Assembly: GCA_947479185.1 (NCBI GenBank)
Contig: CANJYY010000052.1
Span: 1-11,694 of the forward strand
Source: Caulobacteraceae bacterium
GTDB lineage: Bacteria > Pseudomonadota > Alphaproteobacteria > Caulobacterales > Caulobacteraceae
DNA length: 11,694 nt
Reading direction: 5' to 3'
Part shown: piece by piece, positions 5,873 through 11,694 of the stretch
Position numbering within the stretch: the stretch's first letter is position 1
Layout of the letters: each line of letters opens with the position of its first letter
Program-made: the position numbers and the translations under genes
Notes under the pieces: model-generated
Seen by the model: the letters and a program-made list of their open reading frames with translations, nothing else
What the model was told of the DNA's origin: nothing
The model's database searches: none

Positions 5873-7300
5873 CTAGGAGGCGCTGAGGCCGCCGCCGCCG
5901 CCGCTGCTGTTGGAGCGGTTGCGGTTGCGCGGCTTCTTGCGCTTGGGCGCGGCCTCGCCGGCGGCCGCCATGGCCAGCGGCTCATAGCCGGCCGGACGGT
6001 GACGGGCGCGCTGGCCGCGATCGGGCTGGGCCTTGCCGCTGGCGTCGAGCGCCGCCGGCTTCTTGTTGCGACCCGGCTGACCGCCCCGGCCGTTGGCCGC
6101 GCGCGGGTCCTTGTAGGGCTTTTCCGGCTCGACGCTGGCCATGGCGGCCTGGGCCTGGGCCAGGACCTTGTCGTTGCGACGGTCCCAGGCGGGGATCACC
6201 TGGCGGGTGACCTTCTGGATGTCGCGCAGCAGGTTGCGCTCGTCGTCGGCGACCAGCGAGATGGCCGCGCCGCCGGCGCCGGCGCGGGCGGTCCGGCCGA
6301 TGCGGTGGACATAGGCTTCCGGCACGTTGGGCAGCTCGAACTGGATGACGTGGGTCACGCCGTCGACGTCGATGCCGCGGGCGGCGATGTCGGTGGCCAC
6401 CAGGGCGCGCATCTTGCCGGCCTTGAACTCGGCGAGGGCGCGCTCACGCTGGCCCTGGCTCTTGTCGCCGTGGATCGAGGCGGCCTCGATGCCGATGGTC
6501 GTCAGACCCTTGGCGACGCGGTCGGCGCCGCGCTTGGTGCGGGTGAACACCAGCACGCGCTTCATCGCGGGGTCATCGAACAGCTCGGCCAGCAGGACGC
6601 GCTTGCGGGCCGTCTCGATGAACAGGACCTTCTGCTCGATCTTCTCGACGGTGGTCGCCTGCGGCGTGACCGAGACCTTCGACGGGTTGGGGTTCAGCAG
6701 CTCGGCGGCCAGCTTCTCGATTTCCGAGGGCATGGTGGCCGAGAAGAACAGGTTCTGGCGCACGCGCGGCAGGGTCTTGGCGATGCGGCGGATCGGCACC
6801 ACGAAGCCCATGTCGAGCATCTGGTCAGCCTCGTCGAGGACGAAGATTTCCGTCTCCGACAGGTTGGCGACCTTCTCGTTGATGTGGTCGATCAGGCGGC
6901 CGGGGGTGGCCACCAGCACGTCGACGCCGCCGGCGAGGGCGCGGACCTGCGGGCCGTACTTCACGCCGCCGAACACGACCTGGACGGTCATGCCCATGCC
7001 GGCGCCGTAGGCGCGGAAGCTTTCGGCGATCTGGGTGGCCAGTTCACGCGTCGGCGACAGGACCAGGCAGCGGCAGCCGCGGCGCGGGGCCGGACGGCGG
7101 TTGGCGGCCAGGCGGTGGAGGATCGGCAGGGCGAAGGCGGCAGTCTTGCCGGTGCCGGTCTGGGCGATGCCCAGCACGTCCTTGCCGTCCATCACCAGCG
7201 GGATGGCTTGGGCCTGGATCGGGGTGGGCTTGGTGTAGCCCTCGGCGGCGAGCGCGGAGAGCAGCGGCTTGGCGAGGCCAAGCGAAGCAAAATCGGTCAA
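5873..7300 (-). CDS. DEAD-box ATP-dependent RNA helicase (RhlE type)
   Basis: From a TTG at 7300 the protein has 475 residues and unwinds RNA duplexes using ATP. All motifs are intact: Q motif (F4...PTPIQ, Q29), motif I AQTGTGKT (46-53), Ia PTRELA (83-88), GG (111-112), Ib TPGR (132-135), II DEAD (156-159), III SAT (187-189), IV VFTRTK (251-256), V ATDIAARGID (302-311) and VI HRIGRTARAG (332-341). The tail (about 395-475) is disordered and rich in K, R, G, N and P, ending in a glycine run; such tails add RNA affinity. I chose TTG because it gives the usual start LTDFASLGLA just before the Q motif. No ATG precedes the Q motif in frame, and the open frame upstream (to 7519) is not family-like. 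A weak GAAAGA lies upstream. The long leader suggests post-transcriptional or cold control. Confidence 0.93.
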   Translation of the reverse strand: MTDFASLGLAKPLLSALAAEGYTKPTPIQAQAIPLVMDGKDVLGIAQTGTGKTAAFALPILHRLAANRRPAPRRGCRCLVLSPTRELATQIAESFRAYGAGMGMTVQVVFGGVKYGPQVRALAGGVDVLVATPGRLIDHINEKVANLSETEIFVLDEADQMLDMGFVVPIRRIAKTLPRVRQNLFFSATMPSEIEKLAAELLNPNPSKVSVTPQATTVEKIEQKVLFIETARKRVLLAELFDDPAMKRVLVFTRTKRGADRVAKGLTTIGIEAASIHGDKSQGQRERALAEFKAGKMRALVATDIAARGIDVDGVTHVIQFELPNVPEAYVHRIGRTARAGAGGAAISLVADDERNLLRDIQKVTRQVIPAWDRRNDKVLAQAQAAMASVEPEKPYKDPRAANGRGGQPGRNKKPAALDASGKAQPDRGQRARHRPAGYEPLAMAAAGEAAPKRKKPRNRNRSNSSGGGGGLSAS

Positions 7301-7519
7301 GGATAGTCTTTCAAATGCGACTTGCGCCGCATGACCTGGACGGTCTGCGGGCGAAGCGGGGGTCAGTTTGGGAAACGCCCCGCGTATGGCGTCGCTATGG
7401 GGAGGATCGGCTGGCTGGCCCGGGCGGAACCTGTGGGTTCCATACGCGGCCGGGTCAGGCCGATAGCGCGGAATGCTCCGCGACAGGAGATATGTGGCGG
7501 TGCAGCATGGGAAAGTCAA
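7301..7519 (-). promoter_or_regulatory. Candidate promoter and structured leader of the helicase gene
   Basis: On the minus strand TTGACT (7519-7514) is a good -35. It is followed after 17-18 nt by CACATA/ACATAT (around 7496-7490), a moderate -10, in an otherwise AT-poor area. This would give a leader of about 180 nt. It holds two perfect 6-bp hairpins: CGCGGA/TCCGCG around a 4-nt loop (7467-7482) and GGAACC/GGTTCC around a 4-nt loop (7426-7441). The stretch has no stop codon in the helicase frame but no ATG or family-like sequence either, so I read it as untranslated. Confidence 0.45.
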
Positions 7520-7555
7520 GGAAATAGACTTTTGGCCCCGAGCGACCGCCCGATC

Positions 7556-8140
7556 CTAGACCGCCGACGGCCGGTGGATGTCGAACACGTCGGGCCGGGT
7601 CTGTTCCATCAGGTCGAGCAGCGACTGCGCGCCTTCGGCCTTCACATGCGCCAGCTCGGCGTCGGAGATCGGCAGGGCCTGCAACCAGGCGACGGTGCGC
7701 GTCGGCAGCGCCAGCGTCTTCGGCCCGGTCTCCCAGAAGAACGGCGGCACGAACAGAATGTGCGGCACGGTGGTTCCCGGCTCGTAGAACGCCAAGGCGC
7801 CCTCGAACACCACGCCGGGGCCCAGCAGCGCGCCATCGGCGATGACGCTGAAGGCGCAGGTCGACAGCACGCTGGCGAAGGCGGTGACTTCGCTGCGGCA
7901 GGCGCCGACCAGTTCGGCCCGCAGGTCGTTCTCCACGCCCTTGAGGCTGTGGTTCGACAGCGTCAGGGTCGCGTAGGCTGTCAGGCCTTCGCCGGGGGAG
8001 TCCTTGCAGGACAGGATGTCGACGCTGTTTTTCCGCCCGTCGTCCCACCAAGTGTAGACCGTCGGCTCGCCATCGAACGTGGCCGCGGCGACGCGGCCGA
8101 TCTCGCGGTTCTCGGCCGTCACAGGCGCGCGTTCGGTCAT
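7556..8140 (-). CDS. Suppressor-of-fused (SUFU) domain protein
   Basis: The protein has 194 residues with no signal peptide or membrane segment. Features recalled from bacterial SUFU-domain (YqcF-like) proteins are present: a TVYTWWDD strand, PGEGLTAYATLTLSNHSL in the first half, LRAELVGAC, and the C-terminal HILFVPPFFWETGPKTLALPTRTVAWLQALPISDAEL block leading to a final helix and FDIHRP. Bacterial members often serve as immunity proteins beside polymorphic toxins, but no toxin is visible here, so that role is not supported by context. The ATG at 8140 has GGAG (in CGGAGTGAG) upstream. The gene lies 50 nt after the ABM-domain gene on the same strand and may be co-transcribed with it. About 36 nt after its stop comes the candidate helicase promoter. 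The domain call is by pattern; the function is unknown. Confidence 0.72.
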   Translation of the reverse strand: MTERAPVTAENREIGRVAAATFDGEPTVYTWWDDGRKNSVDILSCKDSPGEGLTAYATLTLSNHSLKGVENDLRAELVGACRSEVTAFASVLSTCAFSVIADGALLGPGVVFEGALAFYEPGTTVPHILFVPPFFWETGPKTLALPTRTVAWLQALPISDAELAHVKAEGAQSLLDLMEQTRPDVFDIHRPSAV

Positions 8141-8190
8141 GGTCTCACTCCGCGAAGTCGATGGTCGTTCCTGCCGTAGGCCGATTCCCG

Positions 8191-8571
8191 TCAGGGGCGC
8201 GCCTGGAGCCCGACCCCGCCCACCGGCGTGGTCTCGAACCGCTCGCCGAAGCCGGCGATGATCGGGCGGGCCTGGGTGATCGCCGCCTGGACCGCGGGCA
8301 GCTTCAGCGAGTCGGCGTGATGCTGCCTGCTGGCCCAGACCTCGGTGATCCAGATCGCGTCCGGGTTGGCCGGATCGGTGGCGACGACATAGCTGATACA
8401 GCCCGGCATGGCGCCGGTCCCGCCGAGCAGGAAGCCGATCAGCGCATCCCGCTGGCCGGGCGCGGCGATCATCTTGCCGATCAGGCCGTATTTCGGGGTC
8501 TCGTCAGCCATGGCGATCTCCGGGGCAAGGGTGGCGAGGGCGGCGGCGGTGACGGCGCGGCGGGTGAGCAT
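8191..8571 (-). CDS. ABM-domain protein (putative quinol monooxygenase, YgiN-like)
   Basis: The 126-residue frame is one antibiotic-biosynthesis-monooxygenase (ABM) domain: KYGLIGKMIAAPGQRDALIG, AMPGCISYVVATDPANPDAIWITEVW, HHADSLKLPAVQAAI and a final FETTPVGG. This dimeric ferredoxin-like fold occurs in cofactor-free oxygenases and haem- or quinone-handling proteins; the substrate is not evident. Two starts are possible. From 8571 the protein begins MLTRRAVTAAALATLAPEIAMA, which looks like a twin-arginine or Sec signal peptide ending AMA. From the ATG at 8511 it begins MADETPKYG, the usual cytoplasmic form, and that ATG has GGAG (8518-8521) at 6 nt, a better ribosome site than the first start. 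I give the longer form because the signal-like sequence is unlikely to arise by chance, but the choice is open. Confidence 0.8.
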   Translation of the reverse strand: MLTRRAVTAAALATLAPEIAMADETPKYGLIGKMIAAPGQRDALIGFLLGGTGAMPGCISYVVATDPANPDAIWITEVWASRQHHADSLKLPAVQAAITQARPIIAGFGERFETTPVGGVGLQARP

Positions 8572-8587
8572 GGTCTACTCATACCTC

Positions 8588-8728
8588 TCCCTCCCCTTCA
8601 TGGGGAGGGAGGACGGGCGAAGCCCGGACGGGTGGGGGATTCGTCGCTCCCCGGATGTATTCGGAAGGGCGTCTCGCTCCCCCACCCTGGCCGCTTCGCG
8701 GCCTGTCCCTCCCCATGAAGGGGAGGGA
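8588..8728. repeat. Inverted pair of two-hairpin repeat modules (copies C and D)
   Basis: Positions 8588-8610 and 8706-8728 are perfect 23-nt inverted repeats, and the similarity runs on to make arms of about 52 nt (8588-8639 and 8678-8728) around a 38-nt centre. Each half folds by itself. The outer hairpin has TCCCTCCCC and GGGGAGGGA arms around 5 nt. The second is CGGGC-GAA-GCCCG (8614-8626) on the left and GGCCGC-TTC-GCGGCC (8689-8703) on the right, so the arms differ but pairing is kept. A G-rich GGTGGGGGA segment follows. There is no open frame or transposase inside. It lies between the ABM gene and the divergent GMC gene. Confidence 0.8.
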
Positions 8729-8808
8729 CGGTTCTCAGGGCTTGCCCAAAGCTGACGCCGGCGTCACTAATCCCTGAACAACGATAACCTGCCCAGGGAG
8801 ACGCCGGC
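8729..8808 (+). promoter_or_regulatory. Upstream region of the GMC oxidoreductase gene
   Basis: This 80-bp stretch must hold the promoter of the GMC gene unless transcription starts inside the repeat. A perfect 12-bp palindrome GACGCCGGCGTC (8754-8765) is followed directly by CACTAATC (8765-8772), a possible -10. GACGCCGGCGT occurs again at 8800-8810, over the GTG start. The ribosome site is GGGAG (8796-8800), 8 nt from the GTG. No clear -35 is seen. Confidence 0.35.
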
Positions 8809-10464
8809 GTGGCCGACCGTTACGACTACATCATCATCGGCGCCGGCTCGGCCGGCTGCGTGCTCGCCAACCGGCTGACCGAAGACGGGACCAAGACGGT
8901 CCTGCTGCTGGAGGCCGGCGGCAAGGACAACTCGATCCTCGTCAAGATGCCCGCCGGCGTCGGCAGTCTCATTAAAGACAAGGGCGCCTATAACTGGGGC
9001 TTCTGGACCGAGGCCGAGCCGCAGCTGGAGAATCGCAAGCTTTGGTGGCCGCGCGGCAAGGGCTGGGGCGGCTCGTCCTCGATCAACGGCATGGTCTACA
9101 TCCGCGGCCACGCCCGGGACTACGACCAGTGGCGCCAGATGGGCCTGACCGGCTGGGGCTACGCCGACGTGCTGCCCTACTTCAAGCGCTCGGAGAGCCT
9201 CGAGGGCGGCGGTGACGCCTGGCACGGCGACAAGGGCCCGCTGCACGTCTCCAAGGCCTCGACGCCCAACCCGATCTATTCCAAGACCATCGAGGCCGGC
9301 GCCGAGGCCGGCTACATGACGACCAAGGATTTCAACGGCTTCCAGCAGGAGGGCTGGGGCCCGTACCAGCTGACCATCAAGGACGGCGAACGCTGGAGCG
9401 CGTCCAAGGCCTACCTCTACCCGGCCCTGAAGCGCCCGAACCTGACCTGCGTGACCGGCGCGCGGACGAGCCGGCTGATCCTCGACGGCAAGCGCGTCTC
9501 CGGCGTTGAGTATCTGGTCGACGGCCAGAAGGTCACCGTGAACGCGACCGCCGAGGTGCTGCTCTGCGCCGGGGCGGTGCAGTCGCCGCAGATCCTGCAG
9601 CTGTCGGGCATCGGTGATCCGGAAGACCTGACGCCGCATGGCATCAAGGTGCTGCACCCCCTGCCGGGCGTCGGCAAGAACCTGCAGGACCACCTCGACG
9701 TCTGCGTGTCCTGGGAATGCCCGCTGCCGATCACCGCCTATTCGCGGACCAAGGGCCTCAAGACCCTCATCACCGGCCTCAGCTATCTGCTGTTCAAGAA
9801 GGGCACCGGCCGCCAGCAGATGCTCGAGTCGGGCGCCTTCCTGCGCTCGCGGCCCGATCTGGACCGCCCGGACCTGCAGTTCCACACCGTGCTGGCGATC
9901 ATGCAGAACCACGGCAAGACCGTGATCCAGAAGGACGGCTTCACCCTGCACGTCTGCCAGCTGCGGCCCGAAAGCCGCGGCAAGGTCGGCCTGCGCTCGG
10001 CCGATCCGAACGATGATCCGACGATCTTCGCCAACTATCTGGCCACAGACGAGGATCGCCGCGCGGTGCGCGAAGGCGTCAGGATGGCCCGCAAGGTCGC
10101 CGCCCAGGCCGCGCTCGACCCCTATCGCGGCGAGGAATTCTCGCCGGGCAAGGCGGTCCAGACCGACGACGAGATCGACGCCTGGATCCGCAAGAACGCC
10201 GAGACCATCTACCACCCCGTCGGCACCTGCCGCATGGGCGTGGCCGGTGACGCCCTGGCTGTGGTCGACGAGGAGCTGAAGGTCGTGGGCCTGCAGGGCC
10301 TGCGCGTCGTCGACGCCTCGGTCATGCCGACCCTGATCGGCGGCAACACCAATGCCCCGACGATGATGATCGCCGAGAAGATCAGCGACGTGATCCGCGG
10401 CAAGGCCGCCCTGCCGCCGCAGGACGCGCCGGTCTATGATGGCGAGGCCGTGCAGGCGGCGTAA
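8809..10464 (+). CDS. GMC family FAD-dependent dehydrogenase (choline dehydrogenase-like)
   Basis: The 551-residue flavoenzyme oxidises an alcohol to an aldehyde or ketone with FAD. The N-terminal Rossmann motif is [19 protein letters not shown] (5-23), with E35 after VLLLE for the FAD ribose. GMC signature 1 lies at 83-107 ([13 protein letters not shown] onward) and signature 2 is [15 protein letters not shown] (255-269). The catalytic histidine is H469 in [10 protein letters not shown], followed by [14 protein letters not shown] (511-524) with the second active-site asparagine. Length is typical of the BetA/AlkJ branch. No betB, betI or alkane genes are present, so choline should not be assumed; a broad aliphatic or glycol alcohol role is equally likely. 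The GTG start keeps the flavin motif at its normal distance from the N-terminus and has GGGAG 8 nt upstream. An aldo/keto reductase gene follows after a hairpin. Confidence 0.93.
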   Translation: MADRYDYIIIGAGSAGCVLANRLTEDGTKTVLLLEAGGKDNSILVKMPAGVGSLIKDKGAYNWGFWTEAEPQLENRKLWWPRGKGWGGSSSINGMVYIRGHARDYDQWRQMGLTGWGYADVLPYFKRSESLEGGGDAWHGDKGPLHVSKASTPNPIYSKTIEAGAEAGYMTTKDFNGFQQEGWGPYQLTIKDGERWSASKAYLYPALKRPNLTCVTGARTSRLILDGKRVSGVEYLVDGQKVTVNATAEVLLCAGAVQSPQILQLSGIGDPEDLTPHGIKVLHPLPGVGKNLQDHLDVCVSWECPLPITAYSRTKGLKTLITGLSYLLFKKGTGRQQMLESGAFLRSRPDLDRPDLQFHTVLAIMQNHGKTVIQKDGFTLHVCQLRPESRGKVGLRSADPNDDPTIFANYLATDEDRRAVREGVRMARKVAAQAALDPYRGEEFSPGKAVQTDDEIDAWIRKNAETIYHPVGTCRMGVAGDALAVVDEELKVVGLQGLRVVDASVMPTLIGGNTNAPTMMIAEKISDVIRGKAALPPQDAPVYDGEAVQAA

Positions 10465-10471
10465 TTCCCGC

Positions 10472-10513
10472 GGGACAGGTTAAGGTGTCCCCTGGGACGC
10501 CTTGACCTGTCCC
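10472..10513. repeat. 20-bp inverted repeat of GGGACAGGT...GTCCC type
   Basis: GGGACAGGTTAAGGTGTCCC (10472-10491) and GGGACGCCTTGACCTGTCCC (10494-10513) are inverted arms separated by 2 nt. Eighteen of 20 pairs are Watson-Crick and the other two are G-U in the plus-strand RNA. Each arm is also partly palindromic, with GGGAC/GTCCC ends. It fills the gap between the GMC stop and the aldo/keto reductase ribosome site. Units with GGGACAGG/CCTGTCCC borders remind me of the REP-like sequences handled by Y1-type (RAYT) transposases; that link is inference. Confidence 0.75.
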
Positions 10514-10527
10514 CGTTGGAGCTACCC

Positions 10528-11469
10528 ATGGAACACCGCCCGCTCGGCCGCTCGGGCCTGTCGATCGCCCCGCTGATGCTCGGCGGCAATGTGTTCGGCT
10601 GGACGGCCGACGAAACGACCTCGCACGCGATACTCGACGCCTTCGTGGCCGGCGGGTTCAACGCCATCGACACGGCGGACGTCTATTCGGCCTGGGTCCC
10701 CGGCAATACCGGCGGCGACTCGGAAAAGGTCATCGGGACCTGGCTGAAGGCGCGAGGCCGCCGCGACGACGTGATCATCGCCACCAAGGTCGGCATGTGG
10801 CCGGCCCAGCCGGGGCTGAAGGCCGCCAATATCATCGCCGCCTGCGAGGGCTCGCTGACCCGGCTCCAGACCGACTACATCGACCTCTACCAGTCGCACC
10901 GCGACGACGCGGACACGCCGCAGGACGAGACGCTCGAGGCCTATGGCCGGCTGATCAAGGCCGGCAAGGTGCGGGCGATCGGCGCCTCGAACTTCGAGAC
11001 CGACCGGCTGGCGTCGTCCGAGGCGGTCAGCGCGGCGCGCGGCTACCCCCGCTACGACACCCTGCAGCCGGCCTACAACCTGATGGACCGCGCCATCGAG
11101 GGGCCGCTGCAGCAGCTGTGTCTCACGGAAAACGTCAGCATCATCAGCTACTACGGCCTGGCCAGCGGCTTCCTGACCGGCAAGTACCGGTCGATCGACG
11201 ACCTCGGCAAAAGCCCGCGCGGCGGCGGGATGAAGAAGCACCTCGAAGGCGAAAAGGGCCCCAGGGTTCTGGCGACGCTGGATTCGGTGGCCGCGGCCCT
11301 GGACGCCACGCCGGCCCAGGTCGCCCTGGCCTGGGTCATGGCCCGGCCGGCGGTCGCAGCCCCGATCGCCAGCGCGACCAGCCTGGTCCAGCTGGAGGAG
11401 CTGATGGGCGCGGCGCGCCTGTCGCTCGATCCGGCGCACATCGCCCAGCTGGACGCCGCCAGCGCCTGA
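10528..11469 (+). CDS. Aldo/keto reductase family oxidoreductase
   Basis: The 313-residue protein is an NADPH-type (beta/alpha)8 barrel. The catalytic tetrad is complete: D48 (AIDTAD), Y53 (VYSAW), K87 (ATKVG) and H124 (LYQSHRDD). The pattern ...RRDDVIIATKVG..., SLTRLQTDYIDLYQSH and KAGKVRAIGASNF is that of the YajO/Tas-like and AKR11/12-like group. The last third (ATPAQVALAWVMARPAVAAPI) carries the conserved cofactor-binding helix region. It would reduce an aldehyde or ketone, or work in reverse; the substrate is unknown. The ATG at 10528 has GGAG (10518-10521) at 6 nt. It follows the GMC gene on the same strand after 63 nt occupied by the inverted repeat, so read-through is uncertain. The stop is 3 nt from the stop of the convergent gene. 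Confidence 0.92.
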   Translation: MEHRPLGRSGLSIAPLMLGGNVFGWTADETTSHAILDAFVAGGFNAIDTADVYSAWVPGNTGGDSEKVIGTWLKARGRRDDVIIATKVGMWPAQPGLKAANIIAACEGSLTRLQTDYIDLYQSHRDDADTPQDETLEAYGRLIKAGKVRAIGASNFETDRLASSEAVSAARGYPRYDTLQPAYNLMDRAIEGPLQQLCLTENVSIISYYGLASGFLTGKYRSIDDLGKSPRGGGMKKHLEGEKGPRVLATLDSVAAALDATPAQVALAWVMARPAVAAPIASATSLVQLEELMGAARLSLDPAHIAQLDAASA

Positions 11470-11472
11470 CGG

Positions 11473-11694
11473 TCAGGGCCTGAAGATCGGCGCGTAGATC
11501 GGGCTGATCCGCTTGAGGCCGACCGAGTTCACATGGTTGTCGTCCATGTAGTTCGGCTTGCCGCTGGTCTCGAAGGCGCAGACGTCCGGACAGAGCCAGG
11601 GCGCGGGATCCATGACCTGGAAACGGGAGCCGTACTGCGCCGCCAGCGCCGCGAACGCCCGGTTCTGCGCGGCGTAGAGGCGATTGTAGTCCGC
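11473..11694 (-). CDS. SGNH-domain protein, C-terminal end (probable acyltransferase; cut by window edge)
   Basis: Only the last 73 residues are inside the window; the start lies beyond the right edge. The peptide reads ADYNRLYAAQNRAFAALAAQ, then a strand with FQVMDPAPWLCPDVCAFE, then YMDDNHVNSVGLKRISPIYA and ends IFRP. The two cysteines in CPDVC, followed by DDNH with V/L-x-x-x-G after it, match the end of the SGNH hydrolase domain found at the C-terminus of OafA-type acyltransferase-3 proteins. There D-x-x-H supplies the catalytic aspartate and histidine, and the protein O-acetylates a cell-surface polysaccharide. A free-standing SGNH esterase cannot be excluded. The gene ends 3 nt from the aldo/keto reductase stop, convergent, with no visible terminator between them. 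Confidence 0.7.
   Translation of the reverse strand, partial: ADYNRLYAAQNRAFAALAAQYGSRFQVMDPAPWLCPDVCAFETSGKPNYMDDNHVNSVGLKRISPIYAPIFRP

Noticed and set aside
5750..7306. A plus-strand open frame of about 518 codons opposite the helicase gene
   Set aside because: It is a mirror of the helicase codon bias in very GC-rich DNA. Its product is a low-complexity G/A/D/H/V-rich string without domains, and the minus strand carries all DEAD-box motifs.
7301..7519. Extending the helicase to the upstream TTG at 7519 (548 residues)
   Set aside because: That TTG is the first half of the best -35 element (TTGACT). It has no ribosome site, and the extra 73 residues are not helicase-like and precede the normal N-terminus.
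7556..8571. A toxin-immunity or defence cassette built on the SUFU-domain gene
   Set aside because: No toxin, nuclease, Rhs repeat, secretion gene or other defence component lies near it. Its neighbours are an ABM-domain gene and an RNA helicase.
8588..8728. An insertion sequence or MITE with a coding remnant
   Set aside because: The terminal arms are long, but no open frame, transposase fragment or target-site duplication is visible. The internal hairpins fit a REP/BIME-like element better.
8767..10215. A minus-strand open frame of about 482 codons opposite the GMC gene
   Set aside because: It is antisense to a gene with full GMC signatures, has biased composition and no recognisable motif. 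Long antisense frames are expected at this GC content.

Overview
The window is high-GC (G/C at nearly every third codon position) and reads as chromosomal DNA of an alphaproteobacterium, most likely Caulobacterales (Caulobacter, Phenylobacterium or Brevundimonas). Supporting signs are a cysE followed by a DUF3126 and a DUF4166 gene, an EcfG-type (GGAAC-N17-CGTT) general-stress promoter, GTG and TTG starts, and families of short palindromic intergenic repeats. The genus is inferred, not proven. I see no phage, conjugative element, IS transposase, CRISPR array, tRNA or rRNA.

Layout. 1-764 (minus): a secreted four-cysteine protein of unknown function, then the start of a nitroreductase that runs off the left edge. 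928-2653 (plus): serine O-acetyltransferase cysE, a DUF3126 protein and a DUF4166 protein, the last two overlapping by one base. 2735-3061 (plus): a small DUF883/YqjD-like membrane-anchored protein with its own predicted EcfG stress promoter, ending at a hairpin that faces phoH. 3108-3875 (minus): a PhoH-family ATPase. Its upstream region of about 300 bp holds a strong intrinsic terminator, oriented like phoH and only about 20 nt before its start codon. 4184-4711 (plus): a gamma-carbonic-anhydrase-family protein. 4901-5680 (plus): a crotonase-family enoyl-CoA hydratase resembling CaiD. These two are separated by copies of dispersed palindromic repeats. 5873-7300 (minus): an RhlE-type DEAD-box RNA helicase with a long structured leader, convergent with the hydratase across a bidirectional terminator. 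7556-8571 (minus): an antibiotic-biosynthesis-monooxygenase (ABM) domain protein followed by a Suppressor-of-fused-domain protein. 8809-11469 (plus): a GMC-family FAD alcohol/choline-type dehydrogenase and an aldo/keto reductase, separated by a 20-bp inverted repeat. 11473-11694 (minus): the C-terminal end of an SGNH-domain protein, probably an O-acyltransferase, running off the right edge.

Most genes are ordinary core or metabolic functions: cysteine biosynthesis, RNA remodelling, acyl-CoA, alcohol and carbonyl redox. I do not see a convincing new multi-gene system. The points most worth attention are in the non-coding DNA. They are the terminator-bearing leader (or small RNA) upstream of phoH, the EcfG promoter of the YqjD-like gene, the structured leader of the helicase, and repeat modules whose paired arms vary in sequence but keep their base pairing.
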